Assembly (NCBI GenBank): GCA_019321725.1
Contig: CM033118.1
Location: forward strand, 17,448,071-17,512,070
DNA length: 64,000 bases
From: Paulownia fortunei
Lineage: Eukaryota; Streptophyta; Magnoliopsida; Lamiales; Paulowniaceae
Reading direction: 5' to 3'
Each line of letters begins with the position of its first letter. Position 1 is the stretch's first letter. Position numbers and translations under genes: made by a program. Shown in pieces: positions 11,801 to 24,100 of this stretch. Under the pieces are notes generated by a model. The model saw only the letters and a program-made list of their open reading frames with translations, ran no database searches and was not told where the DNA came from.

Positions 11801-14800
11801 TTTTAGAATCAGCAAATTAAAAAACAAAAAAAACTTTTGATTACTAAACTTAGCACTTAATAAGCTATGTCCAGTAGTGACTACGCCGATCAATAGTCAC
11901 TGGCATCCAAGATTTTTAGTTATACTTCAAAGAAAATTCAAACCACACAGCTTTCCCTGTTGGTTATCATCTGCGATCTACCAAATTGAGCTATACAGTG
12001 AAGAAAGTAAAGTATCCTGTAAAGGTTAAGAAACTTGAGTGATAGAGAAAGGTTCGGTTAACTAACCCAAGCCAACACATTGAGGCCATTGCTCCGAAAC
12101 TGAACTGACCGCCAGACCAACAATAGTTGCATTCAAACTGTAGAAAGTTTCAGTCACTGGGACCTAGCAGGAAGACAATGCATTATAAGAAATATTCATT
12201 TTGGATATGGATTTGTAGCTAATTAATCCAATATAATATAAACTTAAGCAGCAACAACCTAATTATTCCTCTAGAGAGAACGAAACAAGTGGCTGCAAAT
12301 ATAAACTCTTGTAATCCTAAACTAGAAAGATACTCATGTACCAATATTTATTGCAAATAATGGGAATATCTGAGTAGCTGAGTCTACCTGGCAATGAAGG
12401 TGTTTAATTTTGATACTTGATATGGAAATTTCATAAGGAGTGTGAGCAGCTAATGCACGAGCAAGTTCCTTAATTGTGGAGATAGTCATATCACTCGGAA
12501 AGCATTGCCTAAAGTATGCCATTACACGCAGATCTCGTAGAAGGCGTGCATCCTTTTGTACCAGCACCCTAAAAAAAGAGAGTTGTTAGGAAATACAAGC
12601 GAACTGACACCTTTTAAATAGATAGTGACCATCTAATAAAATTCATGGCGACTTTGAGACTGACAGCTTATCGTGGTAACAAGAGAGAAGGAATGCTGTT
12701 TTTCAATGAAGCAGAGTAGTTATGAATTTTCCCCCGAGTAGGAGGAAGTCTCACATAGTAAAAGAATTTTGATACGTTAACCAAGTCTTCAACGATTTAT
12801 AAAAAAAGGAAACTACATATGCACTTTGAAGTTCAAAAGGAGTAATACAGCCCCTTACATGAAAACTCCAAAGTCACACAATAGAGTTGAAACCTTAGAA
12901 AATTATGCAAGATAATAGTCATTACAAAAACCACATCTTTAACACAAAATTGAAGATAACATAAAACATACGATCTCTTCAAATGGTCCTGAAGAGCAGC
13001 ATTGATCTCAATGACGGTCGCAGCATCAGCATTCCCCTCATTTAACCAAAATGCCCCAGCAGGTAAGTTCTTGTTCTCAGCAGATATTCGAATCTTAACC
13101 ACATGGGTAGGAGACATATATTTTAGCATGTCCACAAGTATTTCGTAACCAATACCTGGCATACAAAATAGATAATACAGCATGCCATTGCCATACACTA
13201 GAAGAAGCAGATTTTACGGTACATGAAAAATAATATGTGAACTTTAAATTTATGGCAGGTTATAAAAGAATAAAGAGAAGGAACAACAATGAACAAACCT
13301 TTTACCCAGCCTGGGGTATTTATGACAAGTGGCAACCCAGCACTACCCTGGGTTTCTTTGGTGTTATTCATGCAGTATTCTTTCAGATAGTGGTCATACA
13401 GGGCCGATATATAAGTCAAGTAGGTAGTTGGGTCCCTTTTTGAGGAGATGTCACCAAAGAAAAAGCATCTGAAATGATATTCAAAAGTAAATAGTTCATT
13501 AGAGTTTCATTCCATAGATTTGACAGAAATTTAGCTTAAATGGCTAAAAATAAGCAATATCAATAAGAACCCAATCTTCAATACATGTGTACTGTATGAT
13601 ATGATTTTGTGAAATTCAAGCAGCCAAAGACCAAACTAATAAAAATTTACAATAAATCGAAAAATGTTGTAAAAAGATCACAGTACACATAGCCAAGCCT
13701 GTAAATCAGGCCACGAGAGTCGACTCGGAAGTTCGACTCAAAATAAATTTATGAATTTTGCGCCCCCCCCCCCCCCCCCCGGACCGAAGCCAAAAACTCA
13801 ATTGATGAAATTTTATGAGCTCCTAGCCAAGTTGTACAGGCCCAAACAAAATTGTCTTTTTTTATTTTTATGCTTTGTAAGTTCTTATGCGTTTTGAAAA
13901 AGATTAATCAAATTTGAATGTATTAGCCATACCACTGTGGGGTAGGTCATGAATTTATGAAATATGATTCATTGGCAGTTTATAGATAGAAGCAACACAC
14001 ATTTTATTTATTTTTTAACTATAGGTATAAATTCTTTTAAAAAAATTTGAAAAACATAAGAAATAGCAAATTAAAAGAATTAAAATTCAAGTATCTATCA
14101 TAACTCTATGTGCTTCTTCTTGTGCCGAAATACCACAAGTAATATGTTATTTTCATAAAAGCAAATAGAATAGTAATCAAGCATCTGAGGAAAAGCACTC
14201 CATCAAGTAATCAACAATAAATAATTAATACCCCACAGCAAGGGAATAGTACACATCTCACATGCTAATTTTATCAGGCTAAATTCCAATGCAACAATAA
14301 TCTCTTCCATCTTATACTTTTGTAATCATTCCTGTTTGACACGCCACACAATATAACCAAAATGAATTAGAAATTTCATACCTCTCAGGAGTTTTCAAGC
14401 ATGGAATCGTCAAATCTAAATATCAAACAGAAAAGTATAATGAGAACAACGTTATTCCAGGCAACAAAATAACCACTCAACCCAAGAATAACAGACAACC
14501 ACCTTATTCAAATGGTCAAAACAGTGAAAATAATGTACCTGGAGTTATTTTGTCAATAACAGTAAGTGATAGGAGACCGGGAGGAGTAAACTCCGTCTGC
14601 CCAACATCAGTATCAAGGTAAGCCACTTTTTTGAGCCTGAAATCAAGATCTCATAGTTTGAACTTGTGTTCCTGGTTAATGAAAAATTGTGGCTCCACTA
14701 TAGAAATATGTACACATGCACAAGTCTTAACTCCACACTCTCACCTCATCATTTTATCAACCTGGAATTCTTATTTCATGTGAAAATGAGTGAACTCTCC

Positions 14801-15509
14801 AATATTCCAGGTTAAACACACTCGCAAAAGCACACAGAGAGCACATGTTTCACATATGAATACTAGTTTGCCTGCATTCCATCTATAGATGTGCATGTAA
14901 ACTAACATGCATCTATGTTTTCTTGTATATATGTATCTGTAGGTCTAATAAATTCTCACCCAACCGTTTGATCACACTACACTTGCAATCACTATATTTG
15001 ATCGAACAATTAAGTATACACATACCGAATACAAGTTCCAATTTTGGAAATGACCACACACTGACATGTATGTGAGGCATCTAGCTATGTCTTTGCAAGT
15101 AAATTTCCAAAGATATACAATTTCTTCTACTCACCCAAACTTCACACCCCACTAATTTTCCCATCATATTACATCAGCTATCCCCAAGCCCACAAAGAAT
15201 TAAACATATACTACAACATTTTCTCAAAACCCAGGTCGAGAAATTCCAAGTTCACCACAAAAAATTATAAAAAAAAAAGGAAGACAAGAAATTAACAACA
15301 TGAAGGAGATAAGGTCCCATATAATACCTCTGGAGAAGAACATTGAGGAGGTGGCGGGAGAAAGTAGTTTTGCCGCTATTCTTGGGCCCGCAGACAAAAG
15401 CAATTGGAAAAGCAACGGAACCATAGGCTATGGCCTCGGCTGCATTAGACCATTCCTCAGGTATAAAAATTTTTGGTGATGGGCTCTCAGTTTCTGAAGC
15501 TGCCGCCAT
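8852..15509 (-). CDS. NOL9: Polynucleotide 5'-hydroxyl kinase NOL9/GRC3-like (CLP1 family)
   Basis: Nine coding exons on the minus strand: 15509-15328, 14636-14539, 14415-14382, 13468-13299, 13155-12972, 12568-12388, 12163-12067, 11637-11510 and 8905-8852. All introns are GT-AG and frame is kept, giving 375 residues. The Walker A loop GPKNSGKTT is at residues 41-49. The CLP1/GRC3 signature YLDTDVGQTEFTPPG is at 67-81. Yeast Grc3 and human NOL9 phosphorylate the 5'-OH end of the ITS2-cleaved pre-rRNA in the nucleolus, so a role in 27S/32S pre-rRNA processing is likely. The protein lacks the long N-terminal extension of human NOL9 (about 700 residues), as expected for the short plant form. The last exon adds only 17 residues (ending SANVLSTN), and its intron is 2,604 bp because a repeat element lies inside it. 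Confidence is high for all exons; the last one rests on a good acceptor, frame and a family-like C terminus. Confidence 0.93.
9395..11320. mobile_element. Non-autonomous DNA-transposon-like element in the last intron of the NOL9 gene
   Basis: The left end reads TAGGGTTGTAAAC and runs into a cluster of GCTCGAG/CTCGAGC motifs (9405-9460). A matching inverted cluster lies at 11255-11300 (ACTCGAGCTCGGCTCG and CTCGAGCAAGCTCGAG). The interior, about 1.8 kb, is very AT-rich with no transposase frame. A TAGGGNTGTAAA terminus is typical of hAT-type elements. The right end lacks the matching TTTACA-CCCTA terminus, so that end is decayed or misplaced and the exact boundary is unsure. Target-site duplication was not found. 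Confidence 0.5.
13763..13780. repeat. Run of 18 cytosines in a NOL9 intron
   Basis: An unbroken C tract lies in intron 3 of the NOL9-like gene (13469-14381). Just left of it (13695-13740) is a short stretch with GAGTCGACTCGG and GTTCGACTC motifs resembling the element at 9395-11320, so the tract may sit in a relic of that family. Tract length may vary or be a sequencing artefact. Confidence 0.85.
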
Positions 15510-16520
15510 ATTTCAGAAGTACAGTTGATTTCTCCCTCCCTCCCTCTATCTCTCTATCTCTCTCTTCTTTCTTTATAATATTATGCGGCGCCGGGAGTGT
15601 TTCGAGGTGGGGGTTCTGGGGTTGGACGGCGGAATCTGGGCATGCCGGCGGCGTGTGTCCTGTGATCTTTTTCGTGTGTCAAACCTTTTAATTTGTTCTA
15701 ATTTCTTATACATTCTTTAAAATATTTTACTATAAAATACCTATCTTATAAACGTTTAACGAAAAATAATAATGAGATCCTTATTTATATTGAAACTTTA
15801 ATAATTAATTATATAAATTACAAATTTATAATTATTAAAATATTTTATGAATTATATAAAATTATTTCATTCAGATAATTCAAAATATTATTTACAAAAT
15901 AATATTAAATTTATAAAAAAATTCAAAATATATTATAAAATAATAAATTTAGCCAAACGCCTCGAAAAATAGCACTAAAAGCTAGGTGATGAAAAAAATA
16001 TTATTTGTTGTTTAATGGGTGTATGTTTATTATAATGATAAAAAATGTTATCAATCAAAAATTATAATATAATACAATTCCTGCAAAAAAAAAGGGGGTC
16101 AAATATTTGACTCTAGTATTTATCTCTTAACTTGTTAATATAATATTTATTTCTAATTAAATTTAATATTTAATATTTAAATAAAATTATTTTTAATAAA
16201 ATAAATTTATATAATTTCTAATATATTTTAATTATTTATATCCAATGCTTAATTGCAAAGTTCATCTCAAAATTATAAGAAATAACAAAATCAATCCCGT
16301 AAAAATAAGAAGTGATAATTTATGAACAAAATTGTACATTGAGTACTAAGTTGACCAAAAATTATAATCTTCGTCGTAACTCCTTCAATTTGAGGATTTT
16401 TAATTTTGCAGCAAATTTTAACTTCACATGCAAAGCCTACATGGGCAAACATTAAAGCTTAGTTGGAAAAAAAAATATCATTTAGATCTATATGTTATTT
16501 GTGGTGTACATATAATTAAT

Positions 16521-16615
16521 ATAAATTTATTATTATAAAATAAAATATTTAATTTTTATTTATATATTATTTGATATAAATTAATTATTATAAAATAAAA
16601 TATTTAATTTTCATC
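16521..16615. repeat. Small AT-rich tandem duplication
   Basis: Two copies of a unit beginning ATAAATT and containing TTATTATAAAATAAAATATTTAATTTT sub-motifs start at 16521 and 16576, a period of 55 bp with few differences. Confidence 0.6.
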
Positions 16616-16819
16616 GAAACATTAAAATTTATGTATAACAGGATTAGTATAGATATTATCACAAAATATCACGACTATAAAATGTTTGAAAAAAACGCCA
16701 AAGTTTTAAATTCTCTCAAGCCACTGAGACCCACTCTGTCTCTCTAGAGACGTTCCAATTTTCTCTAACTTAGGGTTTTCTTGTGTTTTAACCATTAAGA
16801 AGAAAGAAGAGAGGGAGGG

Positions 16820-17250
16820 ATGTGGGAGTGACGATTGGGTACGGGGATGGCTACACTCAGCGGATGTTGGGCTTTGTGGCTGCACTTGGAGTTGCCATGA
16901 TTGGTGAAAAAAAACAGAGAAAAGACGGCGATGGTGATTGCTTGCTACGGCGGTGGGTGCGTGGTGGCTGCACTTGGTGGTACCATGGAATACTAGGTTG
17001 GTGGATGTGGGGGTTAGGTTCGTCGGCGTATGGTAATTATATAGTGGTGACCAATGGTGGTGATTGATTTGGGGATGGCTCGATGATATTATTTTTTGGA
17101 TGCGGCCTGAGCATTTGGTGGGTGGTGGAGAGACGGTGGCTGGAGCGGTGGTGGACGGCGTTGTGCGGTGGGTTGGGGTGGTGGTGGACGGCGGCTTGCG
17201 ATGTGGTGGTGGTGGTGGTGGTGGACGTCTGCGTGCTGTGGGTTGAGGAA
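16820..17250. repeat. GGT/GTG-rich low-complexity island
   Basis: About 430 bp of GC-rich, G-biased sequence stands in very AT-rich surroundings. Its core is a GGT/GGC imperfect minisatellite, with a pure GGT run near 17203-17224. On the minus strand it can be read as a Pro/Thr/His-rich frame, but that frame begins without ATG, so I do not call it a gene. It is followed by an A-rich stretch (17265-17310), so a decayed retroposon 5' region is one possible source. Confidence 0.45.
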
Positions 17251-17459
17251 GAAGAGATGGAAAATAAGAAAAAAAAATAAAATAAAGGAAAAGGAAAAAT
17301 GAAATTAAAAGATTTTTTTTATTATTATGACTTTTCAAAATAATTTAATTGATTATATTCTAAATTAGTTCATACTAATTTTTTATTGATTAATTATATT
17401 CTAAAAAAATTATGTCAAATTTTTATTTAATTAGCTAGCTAACTAAAAATTAATTCACA

Positions 17460-18090
17460 CAGTCGGATTATATTAATTGAATTTATTCATTAAGTGCCAA
17501 AAATTACGAAAAATTAATTAATTTTTTAAAAAAATATATTTTCTATTATTTTTAATTTATTTTGTAAAATAATTAATGTTGAATTTTACTCCTAATTGAT
17601 GATTAATTAGTTAATTCATTAAAAATTAATTTATAACTAAATTATATAAATAAATTTTTCATTAAATGTCAAAAAATTAAGGAAATTAATTAAGAATTAA
17701 TAAGATGGTTTATATTATATTTAGTTTACTTTGTAAAATAATTAAAATTGAACATTTACTCCCTAATTGATGATTAATTAATGTGCAAACAATTAAAATG
17801 AGTTAAATAAAAATTAAAAAAAATATTTTGTTTTGTTTTTAATTTATTTTGTAAAATAACTAATGTTGAATTTTACTCCTAATTGATGATTAATTATTTT
17901 ATAGAATTATAAATGTTAAAATTTTAATTGTTTATGATTAATTAGTTAATTAATTGAAAAATAATTTTATAATCAAATTATATTAATTTAAGTTATTCAT
18001 AAAGTGTTAAAAATTAAAATAAATAAATTAATAATTAAAAATATATATTATTTGTATTATTTTTAATATATATTGTAAAATATATTATTT
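17460..18090. repeat. Degenerate AT-rich tandem array
   Basis: Two anchor phrases recur in order: a TTTAATTTATTTTGTAAAAT-like phrase near 17550, 17720, 17840 and 18050, and CTCCTAATTGATGATTAATTA near 17589, 17758 and 17874, with a weaker copy near 17930. Spacing varies from about 116 to 200 bp, so this is an old tandem array with unequal units. Confidence 0.6.
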
Positions 18091-19747
18091 TAAATATACA
18101 TATCCACATGGCTTTTTCTTTTCCAAAACAGCATTATTAAAAGTCCTTGTAACATACTCTCTCTCCATATCAGCAATTTTCGAAAAATTAAAGATTCCCA
18201 AATTGAAAGCCACGTACTAGTCACACGCGCAATTCCACCGAAATTATAATTTTTGATCAAATTTATCTTAGTGTAGGAAAAAAATTTAATTTTTGTTCCT
18301 AAATTGCCACCCTCAATTTTTATAACATTGGTTTTCCCACCCTCTATAATTAAGGGACGAATTTTGTAAGCCTACATTTAATTTTAGATTCTTTATTAAA
18401 TATAACAAATATTTTAAATTACATATATTTTTTAAGTAATTAATAATTTAAGTAATTTAAATTTAAAAAACTATAGTATAAATGAGTATAATAATGCATA
18501 CAAATGAATTTTGATTAATTGAAAAGAAATAGAGTATTAACTATTTAATTTAAATGAATTTTAAATTCTTTTGGATGAAGATTAATAGGTACATTTTTGT
18601 GTACTTAATATCTATTACAAAAAAAAAAAAGGTATATGTTCAATATTTTTATTAAGCATGGATACAATATATGAGAGAATTAAAATATTGAATTTGTTAC
18701 TCGATAAATTAATTTAAAATAATAATATTTAATTTAGACTACAATTGATATGAGGAGGAAATAGTTCGTTTATATGAAACAAACTACACTATAAAATAGC
18801 CATGGCATTCTATTGCTTATGTTGATGAGCTTCTCTCACTCAAACAATGTTTTACATAAATTTTAGCATCAATTTCTTGTAAAATTTTAAGTTTAAATCT
18901 AAACGCAGTCGAAATATATAATTAAATTTGGAAAACATATAAATTCTCCATGTTTTTATGATTATATGGTTATTTTGATTACGTTTCGAGTAATTTGAAA
19001 TAAATTAGACTTCAATATATACAAATTTGATATGTTATTCTTCCCCACGATCAAAATATTTATATCCAAATAAATTTGGCATATGAATGAACGTAAAATG
19101 TAAATCATATTCATTTTACGTTTTTTTGTTTGAGTATTCTGATTTTTTTTTCTTTTAAAATGATGAATTTCCAAATAAAAAATATATACTTATAAATAAC
19201 TAAATATATACTTATAAATAACTAATTAGTGGGGGTATATAATTAAAAATCATATAAGTTTTGGTTTAAAATGGATTGTATATGATGTTGAACAACTCAT
19301 TAATGATGTTCAATCATTATTTTCATTTTTATTCCATTATTTTTAGATCATGGATCGTTTGATCTTTTGATTATTTGATCGTTTAATTAATTACTAATTC
19401 ATAAAAATCTAATTGGATTAGAGTGCAATCACATTAGTAAGTGTTTTGGCTATGCTCATTTGAAATATCTTATAAAAGTCTACATCTTTTAACATATTTT
19501 TAAAGTTTAAAATATCTATAAATGTCTAAACAAAATTATATTATAAAACTTATAACATATTAATAATTACAAATTTGCATTTTCATTGTCATTTTGAGAT
19601 AGTTTATTTTGAGATAATTTATTAAGATTTTAAAAATAAATTTGGATATTTTTTTAAATATATATGTAAATATTTATTACTATATATAAATTGAGTTATA
19701 GGAGGCTCGATGAAATGTCAAAAGAATAGATATATAAACTAGTTAAG

Positions 19748-19776
19748 TATATATATATACACACACACACACACAC
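19748..19776. repeat. (TA)n(CA)n compound microsatellite
   Basis: A TATATATATA run passes directly into ACACACACACACACACAC. It is simple sequence in intergenic DNA. Confidence 0.8.
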
Positions 19777-20832
19777 TATTCAAGTATATAACTGCCATTT
19801 TTATGCAATATGAAAATTACAACAAAAATAATGTATTTTTCTTATAAATATATAAAAGGAAACCACAATTAATTTAAATTTATCTTTTTAACTAATTTGC
19901 AATGATTATTGATTTCATATATATATATATATTACTATTACTCTTAGGTTCGTAAAGATTGCAATTATGATATTGTTATTTTTTAAAAAAAATAGTCCAA
20001 AAATGATATAATATCTTATTTCTATTGATTATATGTGAAATTTACGAAGGAAAAACACAAGCAAATTCAACTCCTAAGTTTTGTCACACTACCTTAATTG
20101 AAGGGTTTGGCTATCTAGGACCAAAGTCTAAGTCTTGTATATTTATTTATTTATTAATTCAATTCATTACATAATTTTCCATATTTTTTCTACTATTTTT
20201 GTTATTTCTCATGTAAAATCGGGCAAAGCCAAAGTACAATCATAATAATCCAAAATTTATAATATTCATAAAAGTCTCATTTCTTAAAATTATTTTCTTA
20301 TAAATTATACTCTCACTTAAATAATAATAAGACCACACTTACTATCAACAATTTATTCAAAGACAACAATTTTTATTTACTATATCCCATTAAATAAATA
20401 TAAGATATATGATTAGCGATGAGTATAGGAAGTGTTCAAATTCGAACTCGTTTTTTTATTTTTTATTTTTTAAATTTAATCCAATCCATTTATCCTATTA
20501 TTATTTTTACATATATTTATATGAGCTTTTTTAGAAAAAAAGATTTTTTTCAAAAAAAATTAATTGTACTATTTTTTAAAAATAATTTTTTTAATATTTT
20601 ATAAATTCTAAAAAGGATCAAATGAATTTACTGGCCAAATTTAGGTTAGGATCAAATCTAAATTCTTAAAAATTTTAGTGAATTGATTGTTGAACCTAAA
20701 CAAATTCGACTTATATTTATATCGGATTGATTGTCATCTAAAAGTATAATAATATGGTATTCAAAAAGCTCCAAGAGCCAAGACTCTAGAAAATACCAAA
20801 ATTCAATAATCCATCCAATTAAAAGCAGCCTA

Positions 20833-20859
20833 CCCCCACCCCCATCCCCCCCACCCCCC
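20833..20859 (-). other. Four-run G-quadruplex motif upstream of MOS14
   Basis: On the plus strand four C runs of 5, 5, 7 and 6 are separated by A, AT and A. The minus strand therefore carries a textbook intramolecular G-quadruplex pattern with loops of 1, 2 and 1 nt, and the plus strand a matching i-motif pattern. It lies about 310 bp before the MOS14 ATG. Any regulatory role is inference. Confidence 0.75.
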
Positions 20860-21171
20860 GAAGAGAAAAAAGAAATTTTGAAAACTACACTACAATTTTC
20901 CCCCAAGACAGACAATTACACACGCATTCACAGCACTATAAAACAATTCATATATATATATATATAAATATTACTGCTTCTTTGCGATTACGCCAGTCAC
21001 AGACATATATATAGATACGCATCTATACAGAAATAGACGTACAGATAGACATACAAATTTTAAAGAACTTGACTACATACAATCAGTCATAATTCAAATA
21101 CACACAGTTTGCAGTCTCTCTATATCTCTTTCTGCCAATCAATCGGTTCGAGGAGAATTGCGAGAAAAAGG

Positions 21172-24100
21172 ATGGAGCTGCAGAACACTGTGAAAGAAGC
21201 CCTAAACGCGCTGTACCATCACCCGGACGACGCCGTACGGATGCAAGCCGATCGCTGGCTTCAGGATTTCCAGCGCACGATTGACGCTTGGCAGGTGATT
21301 CTCGCAGTTCCAATCCAAGATTGCCGGTTTTTGAATTGTTTTCTGGATTTTAGTGTTTTTTTTTTTTTTTTGTTACTTGTAATGAGGGTTTGAAGTGTTG
21401 AGTGAGAGATGATTTAGTTTGTGTTTTGAGTTGGATGTGAATGGGGTGCAAGATTTCTCTTTTAAATTTCTGTAGGAATCGGATTGGGATTCAGTTGCAT
21501 TTTATGGGGTTTCATTAGAAAGGTGAGATTTTGAATTGGCTCGGCTTCCTTTTTTTTTTTTTTGAAATTTTAAGGGGTAAAGGAATGACAGCTTTTGGGA
21601 TTATAGAATATGATGAGTGGTTGTAGTTTGTGACTAGTTAGTATTAGTTACTTCAGGATGGAGCTTCACTTTTTCAGCATGAATGGCGTTGGGATGTACA
21701 TTTAATAGAGAAAGTTGCTGATGGCTCCTATACACACGTGGTTCTGTGTGATAGTGAACGTATGACATATGGGTTTGGTCCACTTAATTTGTAGTGGGTA
21801 TGATTTTGGCATGGTGTTGAATGTGTATCACATGCAATGCGTACTGTTTTTGATGGTCCTTAAGTGAATGTGCGATAAGTGTTAAGAATGTGCTTCTGTC
21901 AAGTGCGTGCTGGTTTTCTGTCGTCTTTCCAGTGTATCAAATGAAATGTCGAATTTGAAGAAAAGGGTGGGAAGAAATACCTGCTTTTGCCACTTTTACC
22001 ATTTGGCAATAGGGGTTTCAAAATCTGGGATTGTTTGGTAAGCTAAGAGTTACCAGATTAGAAATTCTTATAGCTTAATGGAGCTGCATTTCTAAAGCTT
22101 CAGTTTTCGTGGAGTTCTTTAAAGATTCCTTTTTCAGAAACTCAGCACAGGCCTTGACCTAGTCTTCCAGTTCTAGTGTTTTGATCTTATCAATGTTGTG
22201 CATTCGGTTACAGATAATGCAGCATGTTATGAACATTTTGACTTCTCGTGAGTTGTCTTGAGATATCATTACACCTTCACTTTTCGGGCTTATGTTATGA
22301 AGTCAAAAAATGATAGTTCTCTTTGACCAGTTTATTTGTGGGAGAGAGTAGCATGTAATGCAAATTACGTATGTAAACTATATATATATATATATATGTT
22401 TCAATGCTGGTGATTTGTTTCCCAACTCATTTGAGAAACTTGTTTTATGGTGTTATTTGACCATTGCTTTCTTTGGCTGAAGCCAGTGCAGTTAATCAAA
22501 TTCTGCTTGATACTATTGTGGCTCCTATCATCTTTCAAGTAACATTTGTTATCGTTGAAGTGAAATTTATTAGGTGGCAAGGCTTCAGCTTGTATAGATT
22601 GCTGACAGTATAAAAAGTGTTGTTAAATATTGTAAAAGAATCTTTCAAGCATTAGAGCAAAAAGGCGGAATAGCAGTGTCAAAGCAAACACTGATGAGCT
22701 GATTGAGAGAAACATCTTTGGCGTCCCTATTTCCTTCAGAGAAAGCTATTTGACATAAAAATCTATGCTTGCAAAGTTTCAATCTGTTTCACCCTGTGCT
22801 GAAATATCATTAACCCTTGGAAACAAAGTATAGGGGGCTAAGTGAAAATTTGCTTGTGTCAGATAATATTGCTTTACCACCACGAGTATTATTCCTGGCC
22901 ATATAACAATTTCCCTGCTTGCTAAAATAGCAAATTCCTGTTGATTTAAATTGTTTTGAAGAAACAATTGGCATGAGTCACTCACCAGCTAATACTGCTA
23001 TACAGCTTGAGCTGTTATTTTTAGGCCATATAATAGTTTCCAGCTTGCTTCTTGATAAAGAAAATTCCTATTGATTTAAAAAGTTTTAAACAGAGAATTT
23101 GGGTGCAGCCTCTGTTACTGGAAAACCTATAGAAGTACGAATGAAAGGGGAAAAGAATATTGCACTGGCTGGATTGCTTTTTTATGTTTTGGGGCTCTTG
23201 TTCACGACTGAGTTGGCTCTCAGAAGTTCATACTTCAGGCTGATCAACTTATCTTTAGTTAACAGGCTGATCAAAGTATCTTTAGTTTTATCAAACTACT
23301 GAAAACTTATGTCTGATTTTGCAGAACTACGAAAACCATATCTAGCATAATGAGGAAATGAAGTCTGGAGTTCCTTTTGCTTAATTTTCTTATCCTTTTT
23401 GGCAAACTTTTGAAACTGTCCTATATAACGTGGAATCTCAGTTGTTATATCCACACAAAGAGAATTAATATAAAATTGAACAAAAAGGAGTGGTTCAAAT
23501 GCTTATTTGCTACTTGGTTTTTATTGCTATAAGAACTTCATATTACCTTACAAGGGGAATAGAAAAAAAGGGTTTTTTTAAATCATTATAGTAACCGTCA
23601 ATTTGTTGCTGGAATTGTTTTAATGGACTGAAGCTGTGGGATAAGTTGCTGCTTTAGCTTAATGGATGTGCAGTGGGTGCAATGGATTTATTTTTTTTAA
23701 TGACCTTTTTCTCCTTTTTCCTCTCTTGATAATGCAGTTGAGGATGTCTCGTCCTCTACTTCTTTTAGTTGTTTCCTCATAATAATAAATCTATTTATTT
23801 ATTTGAGAACTGCTTCGTGTTTATTTCTCAATCTGTCTTTTTTATTACTTGCTATATTTCTACCTAATTTTTCTGCAGAGTTTTATAAGTAAGAGCAAAT
23901 TGGTAGAGCTAATGTTCATAGACAACAGGTGACTAAGAACCAAATTACTCTTAAATGGTAAATAACAAAAGCCCTTGGGACTAGAGTTTATTATTTGTTC
24001 AATTAAAGTATCTTGTTTTGATAATCATTGCAAAAATTAGCCTATGCTTTAAAATTAATGATGTTAAATTTAGTTATTTCAAGTACTTGGAAAGACAATT

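Larger units (their letters stand above)
15510..21171. other. AT-rich intergenic DNA between the divergent NOL9 and MOS14 genes
   Basis: The two flanking genes point away from each other, so both promoters lie here. A CT-rich tract at 15535-15571 is probably the NOL9 5' untranslated region. Inside lie a small tandem repeat (16521-16615), a GGT-rich island, a degenerate tandem array and a C-rich tract, each listed separately. No gene is seen. Confidence 0.6.

Noticed and set aside
13237..13443. Plus-strand frame over NOL9 exon 4
   Set aside because: It is a shadow of the minus-strand exon, which encodes a family-consistent segment with good splice borders.
16706..17338. 210-codon Pro/Thr/His-rich minus-strand frame
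   Set aside because: It opens without an ATG, lies over a GGT-rich low-complexity island, and has no recognisable domain or promoter.
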